From Vanessa cardui (taxonomy: Eukaryota; Arthropoda; Insecta; Lepidoptera; Nymphalidae): a DNA stretch of 64,000 nt. Numbering within the stretch: position 1 is the stretch's first letter; each line of letters starts with the position of its first letter. Location: positions 5,706,501 through 5,770,500 of the forward strand of contig NC_061140.1 in the NCBI RefSeq assembly GCF_905220365.1. Direction: 5' to 3'. The notes below the pieces were generated by a model. The model did no database searches. It saw only the letters and a list, made by a program, of their open reading frames with translations, and was not told where the DNA came from. Positions 1 to 11,739 of the stretch are shown in pieces. Made by a program: the position numbers and the translations under genes.

Positions 1-165
1 CACCAGTGAGAACTTCGCATGGCCACGAACAGAGCATGCATGGGAGCCACTCAAATTCGTGTCAAAAACGGTCAACGCGATTTTAGTGGATCCCACATAA
101 CTTGATTTCCCGATGACCCCGGAAGATTTTCATTGCATGAAAAAAATAAGGGTAACTTTCTGAAG
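1..165. other. GC-richer left-edge segment, possible partial exon
   Basis: This stretch is clearly less AT-rich than the DNA after it and is cut by the window edge. On the plus strand, frame 2 is open from base 2 to a TAA at 101-103, and an AATAAA follows at 169-174, as at the end of a transcript. On the minus strand a pyrimidine-rich acceptor-like site ends at 160, and a frame behind it stays open for about 28 codons to a TGA. The two readings exclude each other and neither matches a family I recognise. It could also be a repeat cut by the edge. Confidence 0.2.
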
Positions 166-1119
166 AAGAATAAAAAAAGGTGAGCAAATGAATTACCTGA
201 TGCTAAGTTTTCACTGATTCTATAGATATTGGTATCGTGAGATAAATTGACGACGGTGCCATTTCCCTTATACTATTCATGGTAAATTTTCTTATGTAAC
301 CACATTTCTCGTTTTAGCAGCATATTTAACTAACATAATATGATCACTTAACTGTAACTGCCTAACACTGAGGCGGCATTAAATTGTTCAATAATACGAA
401 ATCAAATTTTATTTTAAATTTATCAAACCACAACGAAGTTACATAGAAACCTGTGGCTTCTTTGTGCTTTGCCACGGAATACGGAGCGTTATCAGTTTTG
501 CAGGCGAACTTTGCTGAACTTTCCGTTTCAGACCCCACAGTAAGCGTTTTCTTGTACAATCTATTGAAATTCACATTTTACCTACCCAGACGCGATCAGA
601 CTGAATTCAAACGAATGTTCATAATATGATTACTTACATTTTATTTTAAATGAGATGAGTAAAATGTGGTAAATTGTCACTGGACCGTGTACATTTATTA
701 CATTTATCATTTGTGACCGCAATTCTCTTAGCGTGGACATGGTATTTATTGGAACCATTTCATTTTAATTTGAAAAAATGTTATATATTGGCCGTGCGTC
801 CATTGGGACTACCTATCGACAAATTTCTGGGTAAGCTGCTCTACCTATACGCCTTTTTTACTCTTTGGTCGCAGAGAGTAATTATATTTAAGAAAAGAAA
901 CTACGAAATGTACTCTTGAATAATTCTTCTAGACTGACTTAGGCCTATTCTGTAATAACTAATAATACGCATATACGAGTATGCATATGCATGGGATACT
1001 CCTAACTTCCAATGATAAAATAAATGATAAATGATCCGCATATATCCAAAAGCTTGAGAAATTCATCGGAATCACTCAAAAAAGGAAATAGAAAAAGGTT
1101 ATAAAGGAGAATTTATTTG
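166..1119. other. AT-rich DNA, no gene seen
   Basis: Only short chance frames are present. No repeat family that I recognise occurs here. Confidence 0.5.
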
Positions 1120-1360
1120 GTCCAATTTGGTTTTATTGGCTAATTCATTGGCGGATGATGGTCGTCCGCTCTCGGCGAATATTTGCCAAATCCCTGATGC
1201 ACGGCCGAGGCCTTGTTGCTCCTACGTCGCTTTAGCGCCGTTTTATTATCCTACGTTTTACATACAAATAGACTTTAGTGACGGATTCTCTTTTATACGC
1301 TATAAAAAGCAAGAGCTGCAGCTACTTGATTGGATAAGATGAGCGTACGACGAGGAATTG
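1120..1360. other. GC-richer island with a TATA-like box
   Basis: About 200 bp is richer in GC and CpG than its surroundings and ends in TATAAAAAG at 1301-1309. No ATG-initiated frame of note starts here. It could be a regulatory or promoter segment, or an old repeat; the sequence does not decide. Confidence 0.25.
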
Positions 1361-1984
1361 ACTTTCTTTAGATAAATATCTTATTTATATTTATAGAGAT
1401 TTGTCGTGTCAGTAAAAAGAGGGAGCGTACTAACCTATGAAGTTCTCTTTTCAATATGTTGTGTTACGTACTAGCAAATTCAGGATTTTTTCATGACTGA
1501 TTTCAAAAACATTTATTATAAAAGCAATAATGTGTAATATCTTTTAATTCACATCAAATTATATGGAATTATTCTATTATTCAATTATTAGGGAAACGTA
1601 CAAGTCCGAATGGGTCCAATGAACCGTGTACCATTTATTAGTTGAAGTACTGGTTGTAAGAATCGACATTTCTCGTACTTGTATATTGTGTATAGCATCG
1701 CAATTTAATCTGAAAATTTGTATTATACAATACATAACTGTTCCATATAGTTTTCTGTATTGACGTTTATGGTTAATAAAACTAAATCGTCAGTGCAGTG
1801 CAAATCCTCAATAAACTAACGCAAAAGGATTATTCAAATCGAATTGATACTTCTTTAGATTACTTCGTCCAAATATACACGCTCTTCAGCTTAAAAAACC
1901 CTGTTTGGTGAAATTGCACTTCAAACAGCGAGAGATCGGAGGCAATACCAGAAATTTATTAAATCTAAACAAATACTGATTTCA
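1361..1984. other. AT-rich DNA, no gene seen
   Basis: Nothing recognisable was found on either strand. Confidence 0.45.
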
Positions 1985-2090
1985 AGAAAACCAAATAACT
2001 TTTACTAGCGTGACTTGGGATTCGAATTCGTGACCTTATTATCTGCACAAGATATCTATGAAACCAACTAGACGTTTCAAACTTTAAAGT
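1985..2090 (-). repeat. Degenerate tRNA-headed SINE fragment (SINE C)
   Basis: Read on the minus strand, GAATTCGAATCCC at about 2012-2024 resembles the B box of a Pol III promoter. The AATAACTTTTA-type stretch at about 1995-2006 matches the same part of the longer SINE C copy at 57178-57455. Confidence 0.4.
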
Positions 2091-4399
2091 GGAAACAACT
2101 ATAACTATGAAAAGGATGCATCGTTTTATACTATAGTATATGACAAGATTAAGTCCTAAATATAAAGAATCTTTATGTATTTTAATTTGTAAATGTATGT
2201 GAGATATGACGTCTCGTGATTTATAGACGTCTTATAAACACGGTCCCTTAAACCTTAAATATATTGAAGTTATTCATTTGAATAATTTATTCCCATAATG
2301 TAATTCTGATTACTTCCCCACACCTCGTCGTCTTAGTATGAGGAATGCGAGATCACTTTTGTTATTATAATGCGTACGCTCCTCGCAAATATTAATTTCG
2401 TATTATGAATTCATTAGCATTAGATTTTAATCGAAACATACGTTTGAATTATAAATTCAAACTTCGATACATTATTAAATCGATGTCAAAATTTAGTGAT
2501 GTACCGCTGACTAGCATGCGTGAATCGTAACTGAAAATAACGGGTTCAAACAAGGCCTAGCTCTATTGAAGTTAGGGCTTGATTTTTTTTAATATTGTAT
2601 ACAACGTTTTAAAAAAACTAATATCTTACAACTGAGAACACTTGAAAGAGAGTCGTTTACTATGATAAATAAACATTTATTAATTAACTTATTAACATAG
2701 TTTTTCTTGCATTTCATTTCATTGCTTAACAAAATGTCATTTCACTAAACGAAGGCTGAATGTTAGTTCATTCATACAAGATTTGTGTTACCAAAAATAG
2801 AATAAAAATTAAATGTATAGAATCAAATATTTTTTTATCAAATGATGATATAACGCATTTGATTTAATTATTAACTTTAAGTGTATATTTCATTAGTTAA
2901 AACCTGAAGCGAAGCGACATAAAAAGTCAGAAGGAGACTATAAGAACACACTCACAAACATACATCACAAAACACTAGTTTTAAAAAAATCAAAAAGACT
3001 TCAGGAAATTTTGTTTTTAAAAATCGAACAAGTTCCAATAAGTTTTAATAACAACTACAATAACATTATTGGCCAATAAAAGTTCACTCTTTCATAAGAT
3101 TCTAGTACACAAGTTTATGTATTTAATAAAGTAGAGGCTGAATCGGTACAACTTCGTCGCACGTATCTCATTTGAGACGCAAATAATAGCTGCCTCCTCT
3201 TTATAGAGCTACGTGCTAAGGCACTTATGATTGCGGAGGGGAACTGAGCACACATTAAAATAAAATTATAAAAGGTTCAGCGTCTTTTATTATAATTCTA
3301 TTTATATATTTGTCTTTATTTTAACAATAGCATAATTTTCGTTTAGCAATTGTTTAATTTTCTTTAACTTAATAGTGGTATAATGAACTATAATTACATA
3401 AAATATATTTATTAATATATTTTGTAAATAATTATTGATAACACAATATCTAAAATTTTGATATAATCAACTTTTATAACAATCTGACATCGTTATATAC
3501 AAATACAAAAAAAGAACGATTATATTATTTGGTCGTACGATTGGTCTCATTTAGACGAAAATTACCAATAACTTTTTATCTTGTTTTTATGCTATGTTAT
3601 TCTGCACACTATGTGAGTATAATCGCTTTATTATTTACTTAAGAAAATATACCGGAATAATAAATGTAATTTGGATATAATAGTAAAAATGGCGGACTTA
3701 TAAAAAATATGGATGAAGTGTACGGGAAACTCCTCCTAATTAATTCATTTTTAGTATATGTAATATAATGATACTTACAATGTTTTTACTGTGTAACAAT
3801 ATGCTTCATACATCAAAGACGCTATGTACCTCAAAACAATGAAATTTCGTATCTTAGGTCCCAGTGATTTCCCAATAAATACTTACATTTGTTATACTTA
3901 AAACATTGTTTCAATTTTCTTTTTTGTTAAGCTGAAGAGGTATTCATAAAAATATGAGAAAAAATACGTAGATATGCAAAAATTATGTATTAAAGATAAT
4001 TCAATCAGTTTTGAGCCACATAGTCACAATATTAAAACGACTATTTAAATGTATATGGATAAATACAATTCCTATTAAATATTTTAATATAGAGGTGATT
4101 GTTTTCTGTAAATCAGAAATAGTCTTAAATTTAAGACGTATTGAATATTTTATTAAAAATAAATGACAGATTCTTACAAATTAAATATTTTCCCGAACAT
4201 TTACTTTTAAGAAGAAAAATTACGAATTAAATGTAAATAAATTAAATTTCATTTAGAAATTTTAGATAGGATAGACCTATTAAATCCAAGTAGGTAGTGT
4301 GGTACTAGTAAAATATATTAGTAATAATAAATAAATATTTAATTAAGAAAGTATTATTAGACATAAAATTTTAATTTCTAATTTATTACGATGGTATAC
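2091..4399. other. Long AT-rich stretch, no gene seen
   Basis: Very AT-rich, with many homopolymer runs and stops in all frames. No repeat family described elsewhere in this window was recognised here. Confidence 0.5.
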
Positions 4400-4640
4400 A
4401 TTTGTGTAAAGTTTTAACGATATACAGTAGGCTTGTGGCTCGAAGTTCTTTGTTAGATCGGCAGCCATTTTTAATTACGTATTGCCGCCATTGTTGCAGT
4501 CTCCCCCGATATCCTCTGTGGAGTCCGATCAACATCACAAGTATCATTGACGCGCTACTGTTGTGGGTGTTGCGCGCAATTATTAAAGACTTGATAACGA
4601 ACCGTTTTTCAGTGTGTGTAGTGACTATTGATTAACAACA
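4400..4640. other. GC-richer island, function unknown
   Basis: A compact CpG-containing segment within AT-rich DNA. On the minus strand an ATG at 4468-4466 opens a frame of about 42 codons beginning M-A-A-D-L-T-K-N-F. On the plus strand a TCAGT initiator-like motif lies at 4609-4613. Neither is enough to call a gene or a promoter. Confidence 0.2.
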
Positions 4641-4754
4641 ATTTACTAACACAATAACTATGTATTCAACGCACACAGCTGTAAGCTCTAGAGACAATTA
4701 TGAAATCGGAATCATTTTATTATAATACAGCATTTCGCCTGTAGGTAATTTTAG

Positions 4755-4865
4755 TTTTTTTTCTCTAAATGTACATCAAAATTAAAATATTCTTCATTCA
4801 AATAGGTTTTTACAAGCACTTTTGAATCGTCATTTAACAAACTATATTTATAGCTACCACAGCAC
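4755..4865 (+). repeat. Diverged repeat D copy
   Basis: The ATTCAAATAGG / TTTACAAGCACTTTTGAATC arrangement matches repeat D copies at 34096-34250 and 60767-60920. The 3' half is missing. Confidence 0.4.
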
Positions 4866-5203
4866 AGTATATTTTAGTTGATTTAAGTAACATGTAACAA
4901 TATTCCCTTTACAATTTTCAATATACAATGTATAATAAATAGATTAAAAATAAGTTTAATAATATTCCATTTATAGTTAAGTGTTGTGTTACAAGAGAAA
5001 ACATTCGTATATTATACAAATTTCTGTAATCAAATATTATATATTGTGTATAATATAGAATTTCTCAAATAAATAGACTGTATTTGCTTCATTGTAAACA
5101 TCGAATTTGTATTACTAACTAGTCAGGAGGTACATATATTGATCTCCTATCTACAATATGTCTATACCTAATAGTAAGCTCTGTTCATGGAGATTGGCAC
5201 GGG

Positions 5204-5400
5204 AGGTTTTAGGCATGCTTTAAATTGTCGATGCGTTGCCAACCATGGGATTTAGTTGTTGAATCCTTTGTGTTTATAATTACTCAAGCTCACTCACCCT
5301 TCATGCTGGAACAACTCAAAGCATTGTTATTTGGCTGCAGAATAACTCGTGAGAGCTGTGACCTAAACGCGTCACTGGGCTCTATCGTGAGTCAAATAAA
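5204..5400 (-). repeat. Degenerate family B repeat
   Basis: The order of TCGATGCGTTGCCAACC, ACTCAAGCTCACTCACCCTTC and GGAACAAC matches the better-preserved family B copies at 6293 and 53239. The A-tail end is lost. No long frame here is coding. Confidence 0.5.
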
Positions 5401-5584
5401 AAATAGCTTAAATGCAATTTTGTCTCGTAATATAAACGAACTTTTTGTAACTACACGCCTTTGGATATTGCGTTAAAACCAGCCAATCAAAACCGTTCTC
5501 GTGCCTGTGTAATATATTATTTCAATTTTCTTTTTGTAATATTTTATCAATTTGTGGATTAACCGGAATGTATAATAATAAATA

Positions 5585-5826
5585 TTTGGCGACCTCCGTG
5601 TTCGAGTAGTGTTTACGCCGGTTATCATGGGTACGCCACTCCGAGGTTCCATTCCCGGCCGAGTCGATGTAGATTATCATTAGTTTTCTATGTTGTCTTG
5701 GGTCTGGGTGTTTGTGGTACAGTCGTTACTTTTGATTTTCCATAACACAAGTACTTTAGCTACTTACATTGGGATCAGAGTAATGTATGTGTTGTTGTCT
5801 CATATTTATTTATTATTATTTATTAA
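5585..5826 (+). repeat. Metulj-like SINE
   Basis: A tRNA-like head (TGTTCGAGTAGTG in the A-box position) is followed by a conserved body ending in a TTTATTTATTATT tail. The B box is damaged: about five bases present in the minus-strand sister at 23388-23627 are missing. The family name is from memory of butterfly SINEs. Confidence 0.65.
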
Positions 5827-6292
5827 ATATAACGTTTTATGGTCTACAACTAATCCATAAGAAGTATTTTTTAAGGCACGTAATACATTCGCACGATCGA
5901 TTTTTCGTTGACTTATATTGCAAAATCTGTTTCCACGAAGAGTCCATTTATTTATACAGAAAGTGTAACCATCCTTAACATTTGTTTTAGATATTAGTAT
6001 AATATTTTTTGAAATCGGATAAGTGCCTTCAAGACATACAAGTATTACCCAATATATAAAACTGCTGGATCAAATTATAAATAGCTTTTGATATATTTAT
6101 TATTCTACGATGAATTTACTTTTGATTTGATATACTTATGTAAACATTACACAAAATTAAGGTGAAATCTCTAGCCTTAGGAACACTTATTGAGTAATAA
6201 ACGTAATTTTTTGAAGTCTAATTTTGAATAATTTCTGACTGATAAAATGGAACGCACTATTGAACAACACTTTTTTGTTATGACATTCTTAG
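5827..6292. other. AT-rich DNA, no gene seen
   Basis: No recognisable feature was found between the Metulj-like SINE and the next repeat. Confidence 0.45.
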
Positions 6293-6640
6293 GTTTTTTT
6301 TATGGAATAGGTTGGCGGACGAGCATATGGGCCACCTGATGGTAAGTGGTCACCATTACCCATATACAATGACGCTGTAAGAAATATTAACTATTCCTTA
6401 CATCGTCAATGCGCCACCAACCTTGGGAACTAAGATGCTATGGCCCTTGTGCCTGTAGTTACATTGGCTTACTCATCCTTCAAACCGGAACACAACAATA
6501 CTGCGTATTGTTGTTTAGCAGTAGAATATCTGATGAGGAGGTGGTATCTACCACAAAGCCTTACCACCAAGTAAAATATGTATGGGATCTGTTATAGAAG
6601 TCAGTCATGACGGCTCGCCCCACCACGCGAATTTACATTT
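6293..6640 (-). repeat. Family B repeat, near full length
   Basis: On the minus strand the element ends in CCATAAAAAAA (plus text starts at 6293 with T's then TATGGAATAGG). Its 3' end carries CACCTGATGG and GACGAGCATATGG blocks (plus text) shared with the other copies. An internal palindrome around 6490-6512 (ACAACAATAC/GTATTGTTGT) is a family trait. The final ~60 bp resemble the 3' end of the LINE at 13886-15647, so it may be a non-autonomous partner of that LINE or a 3' remnant of a related one. Confidence 0.7.
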
Positions 6641-6680
6641 GTAATAATTAAGTTCGTGGTTACATTATGTCTTAGTGTGT

Positions 6681-6716
6681 GTGAGATAATGAAAAGTTAA
6701 CTTTTCATTATATCAC
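6681..6716. repeat. 36-bp near-perfect palindrome
   Basis: Arms 6681-6698 and 6699-6716 are reverse complements with a single mismatch and no loop; the central 26 bp (6686-6711) are perfect. It is not part of any repeat family seen here. Confidence 0.7.
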
Positions 6717-7274
6717 AATGATTCAATCAAATGGCATAAAGATTGAATTGAGATAACATTTGTTATTACCAATAAATAATTTAATGTGGAACGACGTGCT
6801 TTTTTAATGAACAGAATTATAATTATGTAGAAGAGTATATTATGTGATGTTAATACCTAATATCAAAGCTACTATTCTTGTTTCTGTAACTTCGTAAATA
6901 AAAACAAAGTATAATAGAGTACGTGCGTGTCTGGAAGAAGCTTTAGACTTAATTTGAAGAGGCTCTAGTGGAGGGTCTGCACATCGCTCGTGTCAAGCGT
7001 TTTTGTTTGACATTGATACTATTTTTGTTTTTGTTTCGTGAAACAATGGTTACGTGTTCAATTTACAGAATAATTGTCATCATTAAATATGAATATTTTT
7101 GTTATATATTAACCATCATTAAAAGTAAAATGTAGTTGTCGATAAAGTTTGTCTAAAAATTTATTAGACGTACATATTATATTAATTATTGAGTTATTTT
7201 AAAGTTGAAAATAAACATGCAATAAATCAACGCTTGTTATTGCCACGCAAATAAAAAAATAATTTCAGTGCTAC
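6717..7274. other. AT-rich DNA, no gene seen
   Basis: Short chance frames only. Confidence 0.45.
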
Positions 7275-7284
7275 GTGTTATAAT

Positions 7285-7593
7285 GAGTCGAGATAGCCCA
7301 GTGGTAAGAACGCGCGCATCTTAACCGATGATTGCGGGTTCAAACCCAGGCAAGCACCGCTGATTCATGTGCTTAATTTGTCTTTATAATTCATCTCATG
7401 CTCAGCGGTGAAGGAAAACATCGTGAGGAAACCTGCATGTGACAAATTTCATAGAAATTCTGCCACATGTTTATTCCACCAACAGCATTGCAACAGCGTG
7501 GTGGAATATGTTCCAAACCTTCTTCTCAAAGGGAGAGGAGGCCTTTAGCCCAGCAGTGGGAATTTACAGACTGCTGTTGTTGTTGTTGTTGTT
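7285..7593 (+). repeat. SINE A, full length, subfamily 1, with TSD
   Basis: A tRNA-derived head carries an A box (AGCCCAGTGG) and a perfect B box (GGTTCAAACCC), followed by a conserved body and a (GTT)n tail. It is flanked by a 10-bp target-site duplication, GTGTTATAAT, at 7275-7284 and 7594-7603. TSD plus Pol III boxes show LINE-mobilised retrotransposition. Confidence 0.9.
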
Positions 7594-7603
7594 GTGTTAT
7601 AAT

Positions 7604-9329
7604 AGCTAATACCGTTAGTCAACACGCAGGTAACACACATATATGTTTAAATATTTAAGTGAAAGTATCACGTCATTATGTCCAGGCAAACAAAAAACAA
7701 ACAATATTGCAATGTTGCTAATTAATATCTCAAACTCTTTCTGGATAAGAGACACTGGTTTGCCGTGATGGCAACAGTAACCCAGATATCAATGACCATA
7801 ACGCTCTCTTTTCCCCACCTGTCCCCGCTCGCTATTTATTACGTTGAGTGACTGGTGCAAATATTATATACTAAATGATTACTATCTCTATATAGTATTT
7901 AGCTAGTAACCTACGACTTTTACCACGCTATATTTTTAAAACAAAAACTACCAACTCCCATTTCGTAAAATCCGTTCTTAGTGGATGTCTACACTCTATA
8001 AGGATATATAGGGACCTGTGTATATTTACCTGATAAATTTCAAGTTTACAGTTTCTGAGATTTTTTAATTAATTAGTGAGTTGTATTTTCTTTCAATAAC
8101 CATCAATTTCGAGCGTTAATTTTTTTTTTGTTTGTACCTCTAGAATATAAAACCTATTTCGATCCCTGAATAAGATATTTGCACTCGATCAGAATGACAT
8201 CCGGTTGTGATGGCGCAGATAGGACACGCCAAGACCCTTTGCAGCTCTCAGATCACCATTGCTAATCATCTTCAGGATATTTTAAATCCTTAAAATTTTT
8301 CAAATGACCCTTACCCCATCAACTTGAGAGAAAAATGCAATCTGGGGGAATTCTTAATGATTTCATTCCGTAAAATATTTGTTTAAAATATATATTTGAA
8401 ATTATATGTATATATTTTTTCGCTTTATAATTAAAATCAATTTTTTTTTTCTAGAAAATATGTTATTTGCACAATGCAATAATATATTTTAATGTTCTTC
8501 ATAGATTCGTGACTTTATTTCACATAACGTTTGTAAATTTGTTATTAAAATTGTCTCCTTATTACTTACCTACTTAGCATCTATACTTAGATAGAGTATA
8601 CACGTGATTCGTTGTGGTTTGTCAAATTTACTTCAAGTTTTTAAATATATCATCCTAGCCTACTATATTTTATTCATTTTGGAACAATATTTTAATAAGA
8701 TAATGCAATAGCGAAAGGATATGAAATATGTGCCTTAACATATAACATTCCTTACATACACGATTAAAATAAAAATAAAACATTACTTAGACATTTTGCT
8801 TTAAAAATAAAAATATATATTTTTTACACTACGGAACCCTAAAAAGGGTTTCGCAATAAGGGTGGGGTGTGGCGTAGAGAGTATACGCTCTTAGGGGCCA
8901 CGTCGACAGTTTTAAATTTAGCCTGTGGTAAATTTTATTAGGCTTGCAGTTTCCGAGAAATGAGTTAATACGAATGGCGCGGGGCACTAACACATACATA
9001 TAGTAAACAATTCAAGCAGCAAGCCAATTTCCCTTTGTAATTTAACTAGCCCGCCTGAGGTTTTGTCTGCATTTACGCATTTCAATGTACTATTTTACAT
9101 TCTGAATTCCCTTTTCAAACTAATTATAATACAGAACAAGTTTTAATGTCAGCTAACTCATTAGTCTCCTAGCTAACTAATAAAGATCTCACGGTCTTAA
9201 GTTCAACGACCGCGTCAAATGAGACTAAAAAATGGAATCAAACTGAGCCATAAAAAAATCTGTATCTCAGAAAGAAAGTTCGGGCCTGTAAGTGCACACA
9301 TAGCACAGACTGTTTCTACTACCTTCTTT
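7604..9329. other. AT-rich DNA, no gene seen
   Basis: Two slightly GC-richer patches, about 7740-7860 and 8829-9060, have no interpretable frame. ACTACGGAACCCTAAAAA at 8828-8845 looks like a fragment of a widespread lepidopteran repeat, but it is too short to classify. Confidence 0.4.
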
Positions 9330-9343
9330 TGATAATGGCTAAT

Positions 9344-9539
9344 TTGAGAGTCGAGACAGCCCAGAGGTAAGAACGCATGCATCTTAACCGATGTTTGCGT
9401 TTGTTTGATTCTGCCACATGTGCATTCTACCATCCCGTATTCGTAACAGCGTGGTGAAATATGTTCCAAACCTCCTCCTCAAAGGGAAAGGACGCCTTGG
9501 CCTAACAGTGGCAAGTATACGTGCTGTTGTTGTTGTTGT
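9344..9539 (+). repeat. SINE A with internal deletion and TSD
   Basis: The head (GAGTCGAGACAGCCCAG) runs to about 9398 and then joins directly to the body at ATTCTGCCACATG, so the B box and roughly 110 bp are missing. The 14-bp TSD TGATAAT[G/A]GCTAAT lies at 9330-9343 and 9540-9553, with one difference. Confidence 0.85.
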
Positions 9540-9758
9540 TGATAATAGCTAATATGGCCAGAATCTGTCATCACCACTAGAATGGTATATATAAATAAAT
9601 ATAATAGTTTAATTAATACACTGGTTGTTTATAAATTCAAAGTTTCAATTCATAAAGTCAAGTTGTTTCAAGTTAAGCATTTTGTTTAAAAGTTATCTGA
9701 AACAAGAACAAAGTTTGCGGGCACTTTGCCTCTTTGAAATATGAAATATTTTATATTG

Positions 9759-9838
9759 CGGAGATTAAGCTGACGTTTTCTGTAGTATAAACTGGATAGA
9801 GATACTATAAACTAGAGGAACCGTCAGTTTAATCTCCG
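9759..9838 (+). ncRNA. microRNA-like hairpin candidate
   Basis: Terminal arms 9759-9775 and 9822-9838 pair over 17 bases with one G-U wobble. The pairing continues inwards with scattered mismatches to about 9793/9804, leaving a loop of roughly 10 nt. An 80-nt imperfect hairpin of this form is typical of an animal miRNA precursor. A tiny inverted-repeat transposon is the main alternative. I do not recognise a known miRNA seed. Confidence 0.35.
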
Positions 9839-9840
9839 AG

Positions 9841-10906
9841 TATGGTTCGTGTAATCTTTAAATGGACCAGACAAGAACATTTTTAGGATTTGGACTCTTG
9901 AAATGAGAATTGTTGTTCTTTTTGAGCGGTGCTAGTGATTTATCTGGTGTGAAATGTGTCAACCTGTACCTTCGCTTGTACCTTCGTCAGCGTTCAATTA
10001 CTTTACTCTATTCCTTGTCGTATTAATGTAGACTATGTAATCTATAGACATGGTGCAGTAAATATTATCGTAGATAATAGGCAAAGATCACAGGATTAAA
10101 TTCCAGACAAACATTTTTTAAGTACTTAATTGTATTTATTATTTCTCTACTTATATGTATGTATATGTATGTGTCGTCAACCATTATTAAGTATGAGAAT
10201 AAGTAAGTACCGAGTTTGGTTCAACGGTAAAAAAAGAAAAAACTTATAGATCAAGGGTGCGTGGTGAGGTGGCGACACCGGGTGTTCCATTCTCTACAGA
10301 ACTATTTCATACCACTCCTAATAGACTGACTGAACTGGAGAAGAATACTGCTATAATAGCAATATCTTTTTATTCCTGATTCAAAAAATGCTTTACTAGT
10401 ATTCATTAAAACAACCCTTTTATACATTTTTCTTTCAAACCATAACTTTTAAAGTACTTATAGTGCGTGTTTACATTTCATTTCCGTATAATTAATTACT
10501 TGGGCTTTTAGGACATATACATTTTACATGGTGTCTGGCATTCAAATAAACCCGTAACACGACTTGTTATCTCGACATCTTATTCGCTAGCGGTGGGGGA
10601 GGCTTACCGGGGCTTTGTTTAAATAGAAGGTATTTGCTCCTTATACATTGAGGCCATATCCACCAGTAACGTATATTTTATTAACAGTCAATTGAAAAGA
10701 TCGGAATTGTTAGAGTTTATCGATTGTATTTTATGATTAATTTTATATTTTATGATAATTTTTTTTGTACTTTCTAAATTTTCATAATTCTGCTTTTTGT
10801 TTCTGACATTAAATTCGTTTAGATAAGATCTTTGTAAGGGATTACGACACCTTTGCATGCTTTTCAAATATCTTAAATTCTTTTTATGATGTTTTTTTTT
10901 TCGGTT
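9841..10906. other. AT-rich DNA, no gene seen
   Basis: No repeat or coding signal was recognised here. Confidence 0.45.
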
Positions 10907-11080
10907 TATAATATCTGTCTCTCTGTCGCTCTTTCAAGATCAAACCGCTAAACCGATGTTGATGAAATTTGGTATGAAGCAAACTGGAACTCCAAGAAAG
11001 GATATGCTACTTTTTTGCCTAACACATGAAAACCAACACTAAAACACGAGCGAATCCACGGGCGACTACTAGGGTTAGTA
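10907..11080 (-). repeat. RTE-tail-like repeat (family F), diverged
   Basis: Read on the minus strand it carries the ordered blocks of family F: a GTCGCCCG-type head (here at 11059-11070), a GCAAAAAAGTAG block, a TTTCATCAA-CGGTTTAGCGGTTT block, and a GAAAGAGCGACAGAGAGACAG tail. Confidence 0.5.
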
Positions 11081-11427
11081 TAAATCAAGTTGTAAATTTT
11101 TTTAAGACACATAAAGTTACATAATTCACGTTAATACCCATACATTATATTTTAAATATAACAATAACACATTGTTTTGTTACGTGTATACAGTCCAAAT
11201 ACTCCAATCTGAATTAATTGAAGCAATGTATTATGTCAATATATGTATATATATACAATCTGGTTGATATATACATGCATATTATCATTAATCAGCCGTC
11301 AACCTTTCAAATTAATAAGATTTCAGTTGAATTAGATTAAACGTGATAATAATGCACGTTATGCTGTGTTATGTCATCTTGAAGTGATCCTAATTAAGCA
11401 ATGGGACAATCAATGGAAGGAGTAAAC
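11081..11427. other. AT-rich DNA, no gene seen
   Basis: Nothing recognisable was found. Confidence 0.4.
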
Positions 11428-11436
11428 ATTTACTTA

Positions 11437-11730
11437 AAGTAACAGCCTGTAAATTTCCCACTGCTGGGCTAATGCCTCCTCTCCCATAAAGAAGAGGATT
11501 TGGAACATAATCCACCACGCTGTTCTGATGCGGGTTGGTGGAATGCACATGTGGCAGAATTTCGATGAAATTAGACACAAGCAAGTTTCCTCGCAATGTT
11601 TTCCCTCACCGCCGAGCACGAGATGAATTACAAATACAAATTAAGCACACATATATAGTAGTGCTTGCTTGGGTTTGAACCCGCAATCATCGGTTAAGAT
11701 GCACGCGTTCTAATCACTCGACCATCTCTT
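11437..11730 (-). repeat. SINE A, subfamily 2, with TSD
   Basis: Minus-strand copy with tail, body and tRNA-like head. GGGTTTGAACCC at 11670-11681 is the reverse-complement B box. The 9-bp TSD ATTTACTTA lies at 11428-11436 and 11731-11739. Bases typical of subfamily 2 include CTAATTTCATCGAAATT and a TTACTTTA-type tail. Confidence 0.85.
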
Positions 11731-11739
11731 ATTTACTTA

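Noticed and set aside
7285..7360. Possible tRNA gene (A and B boxes)
   Set aside because: The boxes belong to the SINE A head; the segment cannot fold into a complete cloverleaf with an acceptor stem and occurs in ~20 copies.
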